A stretch of 64,000 nt of DNA from Ureibacillus composti (GTDB taxonomy: Bacteria; Bacillota; Bacilli; Bacillales_A; Planococcaceae), in the NCBI GenBank assembly GCA_030348875.1, contig JAUCEP010000002.1, positions 2,931,001 to 2,995,000 on the forward strand, written 5' to 3'. The translations under genes and the position numbers were made by a program. Positions 9,075 to 17,835 of this stretch are shown piece after piece. Positions within the stretch are counted from its first letter, which is position 1; the number at the start of each line of letters is the position of its first letter. The notes under the pieces were generated by a model. That model was not told the DNA's origin. It saw only the letters and a list, made by a program, of their open reading frames with translations, and made no database searches.

Positions 9075-10247
9075 TTGTTAGCACAACAAACAATTGACAT
9101 TATTAAATCAACAGTTCCAGTATTAGAACAACATGGCGTTACAATTACTAAAACTTTCTACAAAAACTTGTTTGAAAAACATCCTGAATTACTAAACGTA
9201 TTTAACCGTGCAAACCAACAAAGAGGTCGACAACAAACAGCACTTGCAAACGCTGTTTACGCAGCAGCAGCTCATATTGACAACTTACAAGCTATTATTC
9301 CAGCAGTAATGCAAATTGCACATAAACACCGTGCACTTGGAATTTTACCAGAGCAATACCCTATCGTTGGAGAAAACTTACTTGGTGCAATTAAAGAAGT
9401 ACTTGGCGATGCAGCAACTGACGAGATTATCAATGCTTGGGCAGAGGCTTATGGAGTTATTGCAGATGTATTTATTTCAATCGAAGAAGACCTATACAAA
9501 GAAGCAGAAGCAAATGGAGGATGGCGTTTATTCAAACCATTCAAAGTTGCTAAAAAAGTTGCAGAAAGCGAAGAAGTAACTTCATTCTACTTCGAACCAG
9601 AAGATGGTACACAATTACCTGACTTTAAACCAGGTCAATATACTACTGTTCGTGTAAAAGTACCTGGAGATGAATTCACTTCTGTTCGTCACTATACACT
9701 TTCAGAGGCATTAGAAAATAATCAATACCGTATCTCTGTAAAACGCGAAGATGCTTGTGAACCAAACGGTGTCGTTTCAAATTATCTTCACGATCAAGTT
9801 AACGAAGGCGATACTATTGAATTAAGTGCACCAGCTGGTTTATTCACATTAGAACAAAACAGCAACCCGGTATTATTTGTAAGCGGAGGTATTGGAGTGA
9901 CTCCTCTAAATACAATGCTTCAAACAATGGAACTTGGCCGCAATGTTACATTTGTACAAACTGCACGTAACGCGAAATCAGTTGCATTTAAAGAACAAAT
10001 TGAGAAAAAAGTAAATGAATTAAACGGTACTTACCGTGTTCATTATTCTGATGAGGCTGGCTATATTAAAAAAGAAGATTTAGCACCTTTCATCAAAGAA
10101 AATACAGAGGTTTACGTTTGTGGACCTGCTCCATTTATGGAAGCTATTATTTCAATTGCTAGAGATTTAAACGTTCCTGGTGAAAATATTCACTTTGAGT
10201 TCTTTGGCCCTGCAATGTCTTTAGAAGCATTAGCTAATGCTAACTAA
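9075..10247 (+). CDS. hmp: flavohemoprotein, nitric oxide dioxygenase
   Basis: Hmp oxidises nitric oxide to nitrate using O2 and NAD(P)H. About 390 residues comprise an N-terminal globin domain (to about 140, with FNRANQQ and the proximal-His region [10 protein letters not shown]), an FAD domain ([16 protein letters not shown]) and a C-terminal NAD domain ([20 protein letters not shown]). The open frame extends to a GTG at 9066, but TTG 9075 gives [17 protein letters not shown], matching the family start and standing 9-10 bases from AAAGGATG. Divergent nsrR and operator-like sites indicate induction by nitric oxide. Confidence 0.95.
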   Translation: MLAQQTIDIIKSTVPVLEQHGVTITKTFYKNLFEKHPELLNVFNRANQQRGRQQTALANAVYAAAAHIDNLQAIIPAVMQIAHKHRALGILPEQYPIVGENLLGAIKEVLGDAATDEIINAWAEAYGVIADVFISIEEDLYKEAEANGGWRLFKPFKVAKKVAESEEVTSFYFEPEDGTQLPDFKPGQYTTVRVKVPGDEFTSVRHYTLSEALENNQYRISVKREDACEPNGVVSNYLHDQVNEGDTIELSAPAGLFTLEQNSNPVLFVSGGIGVTPLNTMLQTMELGRNVTFVQTARNAKSVAFKEQIEKKVNELNGTYRVHYSDEAGYIKKEDLAPFIKENTEVYVCGPAPFMEAIISIARDLNVPGENIHFEFFGPAMSLEALANAN

Positions 10248-10293
10248 TATTTACTCTTAAATCATCCTTATTCCTATCCTTTTCCTATGCAAA

Positions 10294-10347
10294 TAAAAAA
10301 TCCCCACAACTAAAGTAGATAATCTTTAGCTGTGGGGATTCTATTTT
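10294..10347. terminator. bidirectional terminator after hmp
   Basis: AATCCCCACAACTAAA (10299-10314) pairs with TTTAGCTGTGGGGATT (10325-10340), with one G-U pair. T residues follow on the plus strand and an A-run precedes it, so it can work both ways. IS copy 2 inserted directly beside it (target duplication 10343-10350), separating it from the convergent MBL gene that it probably once served too. Confidence 0.85.
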
Positions 10348-10350
10348 TAC

Positions 10351-11728
10351 GGTTCTATAATATTTGTTGGGGTTTTACTACAATTTAAAATAAAAAAGCA
10401 CGTAATCACCCATTTCGATATACTTGAATTGTCGAGAAACAAGCAATGAAAATGAAAGGTGATACGTGCAATATGAATTTTAACAGAAATATTCCAGGAT
10501 TAAAAGATGTAACTATTCATAAGGTGGAGGAGATCGGGGAGCGTATCGCTCTATACGTTTCAATTCCAAAGAAAGAACATCAGTGTCCTGCTTGTAAGAA
10601 AATGACCTCTAAAATTCATGATTATCGAATTCAAAAAATTAAGCATTTAAAGTGGTTTGAACGATTAACCATCCTTTTCTATAAACGCCGACGTTATGTA
10701 TGTGCGTGTGGAAAACGGTTCTCGGAAAAATCCCCTTTCGTGGATAAATATCAACGCTTCACGAAGGAATGGAACCAAGTGGCTGGAATCCGTTCTGTGA
10801 AGGCAAAGACATTTAAGGAAGCAGCGGAAGTCCTTGGCGCCTCCAGTTCTACACTCATTCGTCGTTTTAAAAAGCTTGTAAAAGAGCAGTTAAATGAAGG
10901 AGTACATTTACCAAAATGTATTGCGATTGATGAATATAAAGGCGATACAGATGCAGGAACTTATCAACTAATCATTGCCAACGCTGAAACACATGAACCC
11001 ATTGATATTCTACCGAATCGAAGAAAAGAGACAATTAAGGATTATCTAATGAAGTATGGAGCAGATGTAGAAGTTGTCGTAATGGACATGAATCCGAGTT
11101 TTAAAGCAGCTGTTAGAAAAGCATTAAATCGCCCCATCATTATTGCAGATCGATTCCATTATTGTCGCTACATTTATTGGGCCCTAGATGAGGTACGCCG
11201 TAAAGTGCAGAAGGATTGGCATCCATATGATCGAAAAAAGTGCAAAAAAATGCGCCATGTTTTATATAAACGTTTTGACAAGTTAACGGAAAAGAATAAA
11301 TGGTATTTAAATCGCTATACAAGGATGTCTAAGGAATTAAAAGAAGCATATGAACTGAAAGAAGCCTATTGTGAATGGTTTGATTGGGCAAAAACGGCTA
11401 ATAATATAGCAGAAGTAAAAAATAGATTAGAAGCTTATTACCGTAAGGTAGAAGAAGCAAATATCCCAGCATTTTTAAAAGCGATTCAAACTTTTAAGAA
11501 TTGGCAAGTAGAGATCTTGAATAGTTTTAGTTTTGGTTATTCAAATGGATTTTTAGAGGGAATTAATAATAAATCGAAGGTAATGAAGCGTAATGCTTAT
11601 GGTTTCAGAAGTTTTAAGCATTTTAAAGCGAAGATTTTATTGAATGATTTATATAAAGAAATCGGTGTTCATTTAGGTTAATTAGGGTGACGTGCAAAAC
11701 ACATCACCCCAACATTTGACTAAGAACC
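10351..11728 (+). mobile_element. ISL3-family insertion sequence, copy 2
   Basis: The element is 1378 bp, with the same terminal repeats as copy 1 (GGTTCT at 10351, AGAACC ending at 11728). A perfect 8-bp target duplication ATTTTTAC flanks it (10343-10350 and 11729-11736). The right-hand duplication covers the stop codon of the MBL gene at 11733, which the duplication restores. Orientation is opposite to copy 1. From about 11055 to its right end it matches copy 1 exactly in the blocks compared; left of that it diverges with many, mostly synonymous, changes. Confidence 0.92.
10446..11681 (+). CDS. ISL3-family transposase, copy 2
   Basis: A 411-residue transposase equivalent to that of copy 1: zinc-ribbon cysteines in CPACKKM and CACGKRF, then a helix-turn-helix, then the DDE domain (IAIDEYKG, VVMDMNPSF). 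The frame is intact. The first 150 residues differ from copy 1, while the rest is identical in sequence. A second start, MKGDTC, lies two codons in. Confidence 0.93.
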   Translation: MKMKGDTCNMNFNRNIPGLKDVTIHKVEEIGERIALYVSIPKKEHQCPACKKMTSKIHDYRIQKIKHLKWFERLTILFYKRRRYVCACGKRFSEKSPFVDKYQRFTKEWNQVAGIRSVKAKTFKEAAEVLGASSSTLIRRFKKLVKEQLNEGVHLPKCIAIDEYKGDTDAGTYQLIIANAETHEPIDILPNRRKETIKDYLMKYGADVEVVVMDMNPSFKAAVRKALNRPIIIADRFHYCRYIYWALDEVRRKVQKDWHPYDRKKCKKMRHVLYKRFDKLTEKNKWYLNRYTRMSKELKEAYELKEAYCEWFDWAKTANNIAEVKNRLEAYYRKVEEANIPAFLKAIQTFKNWQVEILNSFSFGYSNGFLEGINNKSKVMKRNAYGFRSFKHFKAKILLNDLYKEIGVHLG

Positions 11729-11732
11729 ATTT

Positions 11733-12674
11733 TTACAATCGATAATACACGTATATATCTCCTTCTAACTGCTTCTTGACCTTTTCTTCTTTCTCTAAAT
11801 AATCCAGATGACCAATTGTTTTGGAAAGTGTAAGACCGAGCTGCTTCTTATATATAGAAGGATATAATTCTTTTGTAACCTCTAAAACCGTTTTAGGTGT
11901 TGATAGAATACTAAGCACTTGTTTGGCACGAAGATCATCTTTTTCTAAACGTAGAGAAATTAAATCATTTATATTTTCGATGTCGTTTCCATGACCTGCA
12001 AAGATTTTTCTTAACTGTAAATTCTGTAGTAGTATTAACGAATTATGATATTGCAAAAGAGATTGTGGTCGGACGTTTGATAAATCTACAGGTGGTTCTA
12101 CTAAAGGATTAGAAGCGACTTTATCTAATAATAAGTCACCACCAATTGCAACCCTTGAATTTTCCTCAACAAAGATTAAGTGACTTTGGGCGTGTCCTGG
12201 AGTGTAGTAAGCAATTAAACCCGGGTGTCCAGGAATTTCATCACCATCATTGATAAATTGAGTTAAAGGGGTTGTACCAAATAACTCCATTTCCCCACGA
12301 ACTTTAACAATTTGTTCAATATACTCCTCAGGTACAGCCTGTAATCGTAAATTTGATCGATAAAATTCATTCCGATATACAATAAATTCATTAGTTTTCC
12401 GCATCCAATGGTCAACATATTCATGTCCCAAAACCCCTGCATCCGGGAAGGCATCCACCCATCCAGCATGATCGGGATGATGATGAGTTAGAACAACTTG
12501 CTCAATATCACTCATTTCATAACCTGCAGAATGGATCCCCCATTTCAATGCCTCATAAGCTTCAGTAGTTTTTGGACCTACGTCAAATAATGTGAGTGCG
12601 TCCCCTTTTACTAAAAAAGCATTTACATCCCCGATTGCATATGGTGTTGGTATTACAATTTTATGTACATTCAT
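11733..12674 (-). CDS. metallo-beta-lactamase-fold hydrolase, YqjP-like
   Basis: A 313-residue MBL-fold protein with the metal site HHHPDHAGW (about residues 64-72), the later HAQSH and GGDLLL motifs, and a C-terminal region (about 235-313) that looks like the winged-helix domain found in glyoxalase II-like and LACTB2-like members. B. subtilis has a similar gene, yqjP, next to proI, as here, so synteny supports that equivalence. The substrate is unknown; thioesters or RNA are possible for the class. IS copy 2 inserted exactly at its stop codon, but the 8-bp duplication leaves the product unchanged while removing the native terminator. Confidence 0.82.
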   Translation of the reverse strand: MNVHKIVIPTPYAIGDVNAFLVKGDALTLFDVGPKTTEAYEALKWGIHSAGYEMSDIEQVVLTHHHPDHAGWVDAFPDAGVLGHEYVDHWMRKTNEFIVYRNEFYRSNLRLQAVPEEYIEQIVKVRGEMELFGTTPLTQFINDGDEIPGHPGLIAYYTPGHAQSHLIFVEENSRVAIGGDLLLDKVASNPLVEPPVDLSNVRPQSLLQYHNSLILLQNLQLRKIFAGHGNDIENINDLISLRLEKDDLRAKQVLSILSTPKTVLEVTKELYPSIYKKQLGLTLSKTIGHLDYLEKEEKVKKQLEGDIYVYYRL

Positions 12675-12773
12675 AGAATATCCCCCTTGATTAACACCGC
12701 AATTCTAATATTATAATTGAATAGTAGTTCATTTCATTTTACTTCTTTTTTTCCAGTTCGTCACTAAACATGG

Positions 12774-12802
12774 TTGACAGAAATTATAGAAATGCATATA
12801 AT
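12774..12802 (+). promoter_or_regulatory. consensus promoter of the proI T-box leader
   Basis: TTGACA (12774-12779), exactly 17 bases, then TATAAT (12797-12802). Both hexamers are perfect matches to the vegetative consensus, so control must act after initiation, by the T-box that follows. Confidence 0.85.
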
Positions 12803-12808
12803 CTTGAT

Positions 12809-13062
12809 AATTCAAAAAATTTTTGTTAAAGCGATGATGAAGCCAAGTAAATGTTTTGATGGTTTAAGAGAGTGCTACATTTGGTGAAAGTAGCATAACC
12901 CACTCATTTCATTGAACCTACTTCTGAGCAGTCATGACAACATGACCGTATCCTTTGCGTTAATAAGGAACAAGTTGTGCTATATTTAGCAAACTAAGGT
13001 GGTACCGCGGAAACTATATGCGTTTTCGTCCTTAATTTTAAGGACGAAAACGCATTTTTTTT
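12809..13062 (+). promoter_or_regulatory. proline-specific T-box riboswitch upstream of proI
   Basis: The leader has the standard T-box parts. Stem I includes AGAGAG and the GGTGAAAG element near 12882, and the specifier region reads TTGAACCTACTTCTGAGC, in which CCT at 12917-12919 is the specifier codon for proline. The T-box bulge sequence AAGGTGGTACCGCGG is at 12996-13010. The terminator stem TGCGTTTTCGTCCTTA/TAAGGACGAAAACGCA is at 13019-13054, followed by T residues. Uncharged tRNA-Pro should stabilise the antiterminator and allow proI transcription, so the cell makes proline when tRNA-Pro is uncharged. Confidence 0.95.
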
Positions 13063-13129
13063 ATTTTAGAAAAGAACGCTCGAGCAATAATTTCTTAAAA
13101 AATACATATTAATTAGTGGAGGGATATGG

Positions 13130-13936
13130 ATGCAAAAGGTTATTTTTATTGGTGCTGGATCAATTGCAGAAGCTTTAATTCAAGGCTGGGTAGAACAGGA
13201 AGTTGTACCTTGTAAACAGATTTATGTTACGAATCGTTTTCATTTCGAGAGATTGGAATATTTAAGTTCGTGTTATGGAACTCAAATTTTACAGGATAAG
13301 AATGAAATTTACGATGCAGATTTAATTATTTTGGCAGTCAAACCTAAAGATGCAAAAACAGCTATGCAATCAATTAAACCATATATTTCTCCAAATGCAT
13401 CGATACTATCTGTTATGGCAGGGATTTCCATTAATACAATTGAAAACGAATTAGGAAATCGACCAATCGCAAGGGTTATGCCAAATACATCAGCAACAAT
13501 CGGCATGTCAGCAAGTGGCGTTGCCTTTAACCAAGATGCGACAGATATACAAAAGCATACTTTCCTTCAAATGCTAGAAGCAATTGGAATTGTCATAGAG
13601 GTTGAGGAAGATAAACTTCATGCGGTTACTGCCCTATCAGGTAGTGGACCTGCATATTTGTACTACTTACTAGAAGCATGGGAAAGTGTTGGGACAGAAT
13701 TTGGATTATCAAAAGAAGAGGTTCGAACATTAATGATTCAAACCATTGCAGGGTCTGCAGCGATGCTTCAATCTGTAAAAGAAGAACCAACAATTTTACG
13801 ACAAAAGGTTACAAGCCCTGGCGGAACAACAGAAGCTGGTATTCGCGCCTTAGAGAGCAACCACTTTAAAGAAGCCATTTTTGCTTGTATTAAGAGCGCT
13901 GAAGCGAGATCTCGAGAATTGGCTAAAGGTGTATAA
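13130..13936 (+). CDS. proI: pyrroline-5-carboxylate reductase
   Basis: The enzyme reduces pyrroline-5-carboxylate to proline with NAD(P)H. The 268 residues start with a Rossmann motif IGAGSIAEALI (about 6-16), and carry VMPNTSATIGMSASG and the C-terminal signature region ALSGSGPAYLYYLLEAW plus TSPGGTTEAGI. The start at 13130 is preceded by GGAGGG. It is named proI rather than proC by analogy with B. subtilis, where proI sits beside yqjP. With proA at the window's left edge it indicates proline biosynthesis, and it is controlled by the T-box directly upstream. Confidence 0.95.
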   Translation: MQKVIFIGAGSIAEALIQGWVEQEVVPCKQIYVTNRFHFERLEYLSSCYGTQILQDKNEIYDADLIILAVKPKDAKTAMQSIKPYISPNASILSVMAGISINTIENELGNRPIARVMPNTSATIGMSASGVAFNQDATDIQKHTFLQMLEAIGIVIEVEEDKLHAVTALSGSGPAYLYYLLEAWESVGTEFGLSKEEVRTLMIQTIAGSAAMLQSVKEEPTILRQKVTSPGGTTEAGIRALESNHFKEAIFACIKSAEARSRELAKGV

Positions 13937-13959
13937 ATTCATAATTAATCAACATAAAT

Positions 13960-13986
13960 CGGGTGCAATTATGCACCCTTTTTATT
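13960..13986 (+). terminator. Rho-independent terminator of proI
   Basis: GGGTGCA (13961-13967) and TGCACCC (13972-13978) form a tight hairpin followed by TTTTTATTT, 25 bases after the stop. Confidence 0.8.
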
Positions 13987-14082
13987 TCATCTTAATATTG
14001 GCAATACACATTAATTGTAAAAGTCAGCATTTAAGATATGATACCAATAGATGGAAAAAATATATTGAAGGGGGATGTTTAA

Positions 14083-15102
14083 ATGGCTTTGTTATTTAAA
14101 CCTTTTACTATTAGAAATCTAGAATTAAAAAACAGAATTGTCATGTCTCCTATGTGTATGTATCAAGCAAAAAATGATGGTTATGTAACGGACTTTCATC
14201 TAACCCATTATACTTCACGTGCAGTTGGCCAAGTCGGGTTAATTATTGTTGAAGCAACAGGAGTTGTTCCAGAAGGAAGAATAACTGAAAATGATTTAGG
14301 TATATGGAGCGATGATCATATTGTAGGATTATCCCGTATCGTAACAAACGTAAACGCGTATGGTGCTAAAGCTGGTATCCAATTAGCACATGCGGGAAGG
14401 AAAGCTACAGTAAGAGATGATATTTATTCCCCATCCGCGATTGCATTTAATGATCAATATAAAACACCAATCGAAATGACAAAAGACGATATTGCACATG
14501 TGGTAGATGCATTCACAAAAGCAACTGTGCGTGCAAAAAAGGCTGGTTTTGAATTTATAGAAATTCATGGCGCACATGGGTATTTAATTAACCAATTTTT
14601 ATCTCCATTAACAAATAAAAGAGAAGATGAGTATGGTGGAGCTGCTGAAAATCGATACCGAGTTCTTCGCGAAGTACTTGATGCAGTGCGTTCAGTGTGG
14701 GATGGTCCTATATCAGTACGTGTCTCAGCAAATGAATATGTGGAAAATGGGCTAACAGCCGAAGACTATATTCAATTTGCAAGATGGATGAAGTCGCAAG
14801 ATGTGGACCTAATCGACGTAAGTTCTGGTGGTGTTGTTCCAGCACATGTTGAATCATTCCCGCTTTATCAAGTTCCATTTTCTGAAACCATTCGAAATGG
14901 TGCTGAAATTAAAACAGGTGCGGTCGGGATTATTACGACAGGGAAAGAAGCAGAAGATATTTTACAACAAGAGAAGGCTGATTTAATTTTATTAGGGCGT
15001 GAATTATTACGTGATCCTTATTTCCCTTACCGAGCAGCTCAACAATTAGGAGTACACCTTGAAGCTCCAAATGATTCATATAGACGCGGGTGGCATCAAT
15101 AA
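14083..15102 (+). CDS. namA: NADPH dehydrogenase of the old yellow enzyme family
   Basis: A flavoenzyme of the YqjM/NamA class that reduces activated alkenes and related xenobiotics with NADPH. The 339 residues show the class-specific PMCMYQ at 23-28 (Cys and Tyr near the flavin), the substrate-binding pair in [24 protein letters not shown], and [13 protein letters not shown] near the C-terminus. The ribosome binding site GGGGG precedes the ATG. Its place between proI and rnz matches the yqj region of B. subtilis. An oxidative-stress or detoxification role is known for the family, not shown here. Confidence 0.93.
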   Translation: MALLFKPFTIRNLELKNRIVMSPMCMYQAKNDGYVTDFHLTHYTSRAVGQVGLIIVEATGVVPEGRITENDLGIWSDDHIVGLSRIVTNVNAYGAKAGIQLAHAGRKATVRDDIYSPSAIAFNDQYKTPIEMTKDDIAHVVDAFTKATVRAKKAGFEFIEIHGAHGYLINQFLSPLTNKREDEYGGAAENRYRVLREVLDAVRSVWDGPISVRVSANEYVENGLTAEDYIQFARWMKSQDVDLIDVSSGGVVPAHVESFPLYQVPFSETIRNGAEIKTGAVGIITTGKEAEDILQQEKADLILLGRELLRDPYFPYRAAQQLGVHLEAPNDSYRRGWHQ

Positions 15103-15285
15103 GCCAAAATAACATTAATTTTCTAAATAAATGATATTATTTCCTAGGAAATGTAGGTTTTTGATATTTATTGTTGTCGAAAAGTGCAATTCTACTTATT
15201 TATTATTACTTTTTTCTACATTTTCCACCAAAACAAAGCGCGAACAAAGGAATTTGTTCGCGCTTTTTTAAGGTTTATGATTTGA
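15103..15285. other. intergenic between namA and rnz, with a perfect palindrome and a terminator
   Basis: ATTTCCTAGGAAAT (15139-15152) is a 14-bp perfect palindrome of unknown use. A bidirectional terminator follows: AAAGCGCGAACAAA/TTTGTTCGCGCTTT with T residues, at about 15235-15270, serving both namA and rnz. Confidence 0.6.
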
Positions 15286-16221
15286 TTAATCAAATAAATC
15301 CCCATTTTTCCAATCAAAATTTGAAAAGTCCTTTGCAATGAATACGCTAGGGAAAACCTCTCTTGCATCACTAAGTAACCTATTTATATCGTGCGGAAGG
15401 AAACGTGCGCTAATATGATTTAAGATTAGATGCTTTGCCCCGCTCTCTAAAGCTATTTTTGCAGCATCAATATTTGTTGAATGACCATAGCTACCTGCAA
15501 GGTTTTCAGTTAATTCATCAAACGTTGATTCATGCACAACAATATCCGCATCCTTACTTAACTCTTTTGCACTATGACAATATTTTGTATCACCCAAGAT
15601 CGTAACCGTAAAGCCCTTTTTCGGTGGCGCTGTGACATCGTGACTATTAACGATAGTTCCATCGTCAAGTGTAACGCTTTCCCCATTTTTCAATTTCCCC
15701 AAAAGAGGACCTTTAGGAACTCCAAGCTCAATTGCTTTTTCAACTAATAATTCTCCTGGTAATGGTTTTTGTTCAATACGGAAGCCAAAACAAGGAATCA
15801 CATGCTCTAGTTCAAGTGCATGGACTACAAATTGTTCATCTTCAAACAGTACTCCCTCCTGAACTTCAATAAACTTGATTGGATACGTTAAATGAGTTTT
15901 TGTTACATCTAGCGAAGCAAGAATCCACTCTTGCAATCCTTTTGGGCCGTAAATAGTGAGAAGATCTTGTCCTCCTAAAAACGAACGCGAGCTAAGAAGG
16001 CCCGGTAGTCCAAAAATATGGTCACCATGAAGGTGGGTAATAAATATTTTTTCAATTTTTCTAGGGCGAATGGTTGTATGTAAAATCTGATGTTGTGTTG
16101 CTTCCCCACAGTCAAAAAGCCAAATTGTACCCCGTTCTTCTAATAACTTTAATGCCAATGAACTTGTATTCCGTTCTTTTGAAGGCATTCCAGCGCCTGT
16201 ACCTAAAAATTGAAGCTGCAT
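15286..16221 (-). CDS. rnz: ribonuclease Z
   Basis: RNase Z cuts the 3' trailer from tRNA precursors lacking an encoded CCA. The protein has 311 residues when started at ATG 16221, giving MQLQFLGTGAGMPSKERN, the family N-terminus; the 24 codons upstream in frame are not conserved-looking and are left out. The zinc site THLHGDHIFGLPGLL is at about 62-76; GDTKYC, HESTF and HILNHISARF supply the remaining ligands. It is followed upstream by dinB in the same orientation, as in related genomes. Confidence 0.94.
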   Translation of the reverse strand: MQLQFLGTGAGMPSKERNTSSLALKLLEERGTIWLFDCGEATQHQILHTTIRPRKIEKIFITHLHGDHIFGLPGLLSSRSFLGGQDLLTIYGPKGLQEWILASLDVTKTHLTYPIKFIEVQEGVLFEDEQFVVHALELEHVIPCFGFRIEQKPLPGELLVEKAIELGVPKGPLLGKLKNGESVTLDDGTIVNSHDVTAPPKKGFTVTILGDTKYCHSAKELSKDADIVVHESTFDELTENLAGSYGHSTNIDAAKIALESGAKHLILNHISARFLPHDINRLLSDAREVFPSVFIAKDFSNFDWKNGDLFD

Positions 16222-16304
16222 ATTGTGCCCCCGTTCACTTAATATTTGTCGAATTCTACTATTATTTGCATCTCTTGTAAAGTATTCACTCATCTACATT
16301 GTAG

Positions 16305-17546
16305 TTATTCTTTTAAATCATCAAAGAAGTCTTTACTAAAACTTGTTTTCGATGCATATGTAGGTTTAGTTCCGAGATCAATTCCCTTTTGAATTGCTCC
16401 CTTACCAAATTTCTTTTCAATTTCATCAATTAATTCATAAATAGGCTCCTGTTTCGCATGTTCTTCAAAATTAAATATCGAGAGCTGCTCTACTGTTTGT
16501 TTACGATCAATCACATTTGATACAGTAATTCCTAATAGCCTTATCGGATTACTATTCCAAGATTTATGGAATAACTTAAGTGCTTCATCATAAATCACCT
16601 CTTTATGATAAATCGGATTTTGAAAGGTTTTGCTGCGACTATGATTTTGCCAATCTGCATCTCGAATCTGAATACTTATAGTTGAGCCACTTAATTTTTT
16701 CGCTTCTAGTCGTTCAGCCACTTTAAAAGCTAATTTTTCAAATGTCTTTTCAATCTCTTCAAGATCCGTTGCATCGTATGGTAATGTGGTTGAGTTTCCA
16801 ACACTTTTTGTATCGTAAATTGCATCTGGGTTTACTTCTCTTGAGTCGTCACCATTCGCTCTAGCTCTCAAACGAACACCATTTTTCCCTAGAGAGTTGC
16901 GTAATACATGCTCATCAGCTTTTGCTAAATCACCGATTAAATTAATATTTAGTGTTGCAAGCTTTTTAGCAGTACTTTCCCCTACCCCATGCATTTCAAT
17001 TACAGGAAGGGGCCAAATTTTGATCGGAATATCACGCTTTCTCAAAATCGTAATCCCCATTGGCTTTTTCATATCAGAAGCTGTTTTAGCTAAAAATTTA
17101 TTCGGTGCAATACCTATTGAACAAGGTAAATCAAGTTCATTTTTAATTCGTTGTTGAATTTCTTGTGCAATTTCAACCGGATGCCGTTCACTTGACAGTT
17201 GAGTAATATCCACATATCCTTCATCAATCGAGACTGGTTCTACAAGTTCAGTATAACTACGCAATATGGCAAACATCGCTTTAGATGAAGTTCGATACTT
17301 TGGAAAATCGGGAGGTAAAATAATCAAATCAGGGCATTTTCGTCTCGCTTCGCCAACATTCATCGTCGTATAAATACCTTTAGCTCGCGCTTCGTATGAA
17401 CTTGTCACTATAATTCCACGGCGTTCTTTCGGATTGCCTGCAATAGCAATCGCTTTTCCTTTTAGTTCAGGATTATAGGCCTGTTCAACTGATGCGTAAA
17501 AACTATTCATATCGACATGAAAAATAATCCGCGCTTTTTTTGTCAC
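16305..17546 (-). CDS. dinB: DNA polymerase IV (Y-family)
   Basis: A 413-residue translesion polymerase. The palm carries HVDMNSFYASVE (first catalytic Asp) and SIDEGYVDIT (catalytic Asp-Glu), where many relatives have an aromatic or alanine after DE. A helix-hairpin-helix (PVIEMHGVGESTAKKL) and a C-terminal little-finger domain follow. The start is GTG at 17546 with GGGGGTGAAGAG upstream. It probably corresponds to B. subtilis polY1 (yqjH) by size and neighbourhood, next to rnz. No SOS box was identified. Confidence 0.94.
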   Translation of the reverse strand: MTKKARIIFHVDMNSFYASVEQAYNPELKGKAIAIAGNPKERRGIIVTSSYEARAKGIYTTMNVGEARRKCPDLIILPPDFPKYRTSSKAMFAILRSYTELVEPVSIDEGYVDITQLSSERHPVEIAQEIQQRIKNELDLPCSIGIAPNKFLAKTASDMKKPMGITILRKRDIPIKIWPLPVIEMHGVGESTAKKLATLNINLIGDLAKADEHVLRNSLGKNGVRLRARANGDDSREVNPDAIYDTKSVGNSTTLPYDATDLEEIEKTFEKLAFKVAERLEAKKLSGSTISIQIRDADWQNHSRSKTFQNPIYHKEVIYDEALKLFHKSWNSNPIRLLGITVSNVIDRKQTVEQLSIFNFEEHAKQEPIYELIDEIEKKFGKGAIQKGIDLGTKPTYASKTSFSKDFFDDLKE

Positions 17547-17642
17547 CTCTTCACCCCCTACAACTTACCCCAAGCTATTTCTTCAAATTTTATCATAAGA
17601 GTAGTAAAGTTTAAAAATTTAAGGGGTGGACTTCTACTATTC

Positions 17643-17670
17643 CGGTCTACCAATTAGGTAAACCGTTTTT
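17643..17670 (+). terminator. orphan plus-strand terminator upstream of bioY
   Basis: CGGTCTACC (17643-17651) pairs with GGTAAACCG (17657-17665) with one mismatch and is followed by TTTTT. No plus-strand gene ends here, so it may close a short untranslated transcript or block antisense reading out of the dinB promoter region. Confidence 0.55.
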
Positions 17671-17756
17671 ATGTTTATTTTTTTGAGTAGCAAGTAGAAA
17701 TCACATGAATACAAAGCATCCACACATATTAATTTAAATAGCTAATTTAAACTCCA

Positions 17757-17820
17757 TTGACATAGCTACTAAACTATAATACATTATTTTATGTAAACAT
17801 AAACTGAAATCAAGTTAACA
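17757..17820 (+). promoter_or_regulatory. bioY promoter with BirA-like operator
   Basis: TTGACA (17757-17762), 17 bases and TACATT (17780-17785) form a plausible promoter. TGTAAAC (17792-17798), 15 bases, and GTTAACA (17814-17820) make a spaced dyad like the biotin-repressor (BirA) operator, placed over the transcript start. Biotin repression of bioY is inferred. Confidence 0.6.
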
Positions 17821-17835
17821 CAAAGAGGGATTTAC

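Noticed and set aside
17775-17780. TATAAT as the bioY -10
   Set aside because: It is perfect in sequence, but only 12 bases from TTGACA and without a good -35 at 17 bases; TACATT at 17780-17785 has the right spacing.
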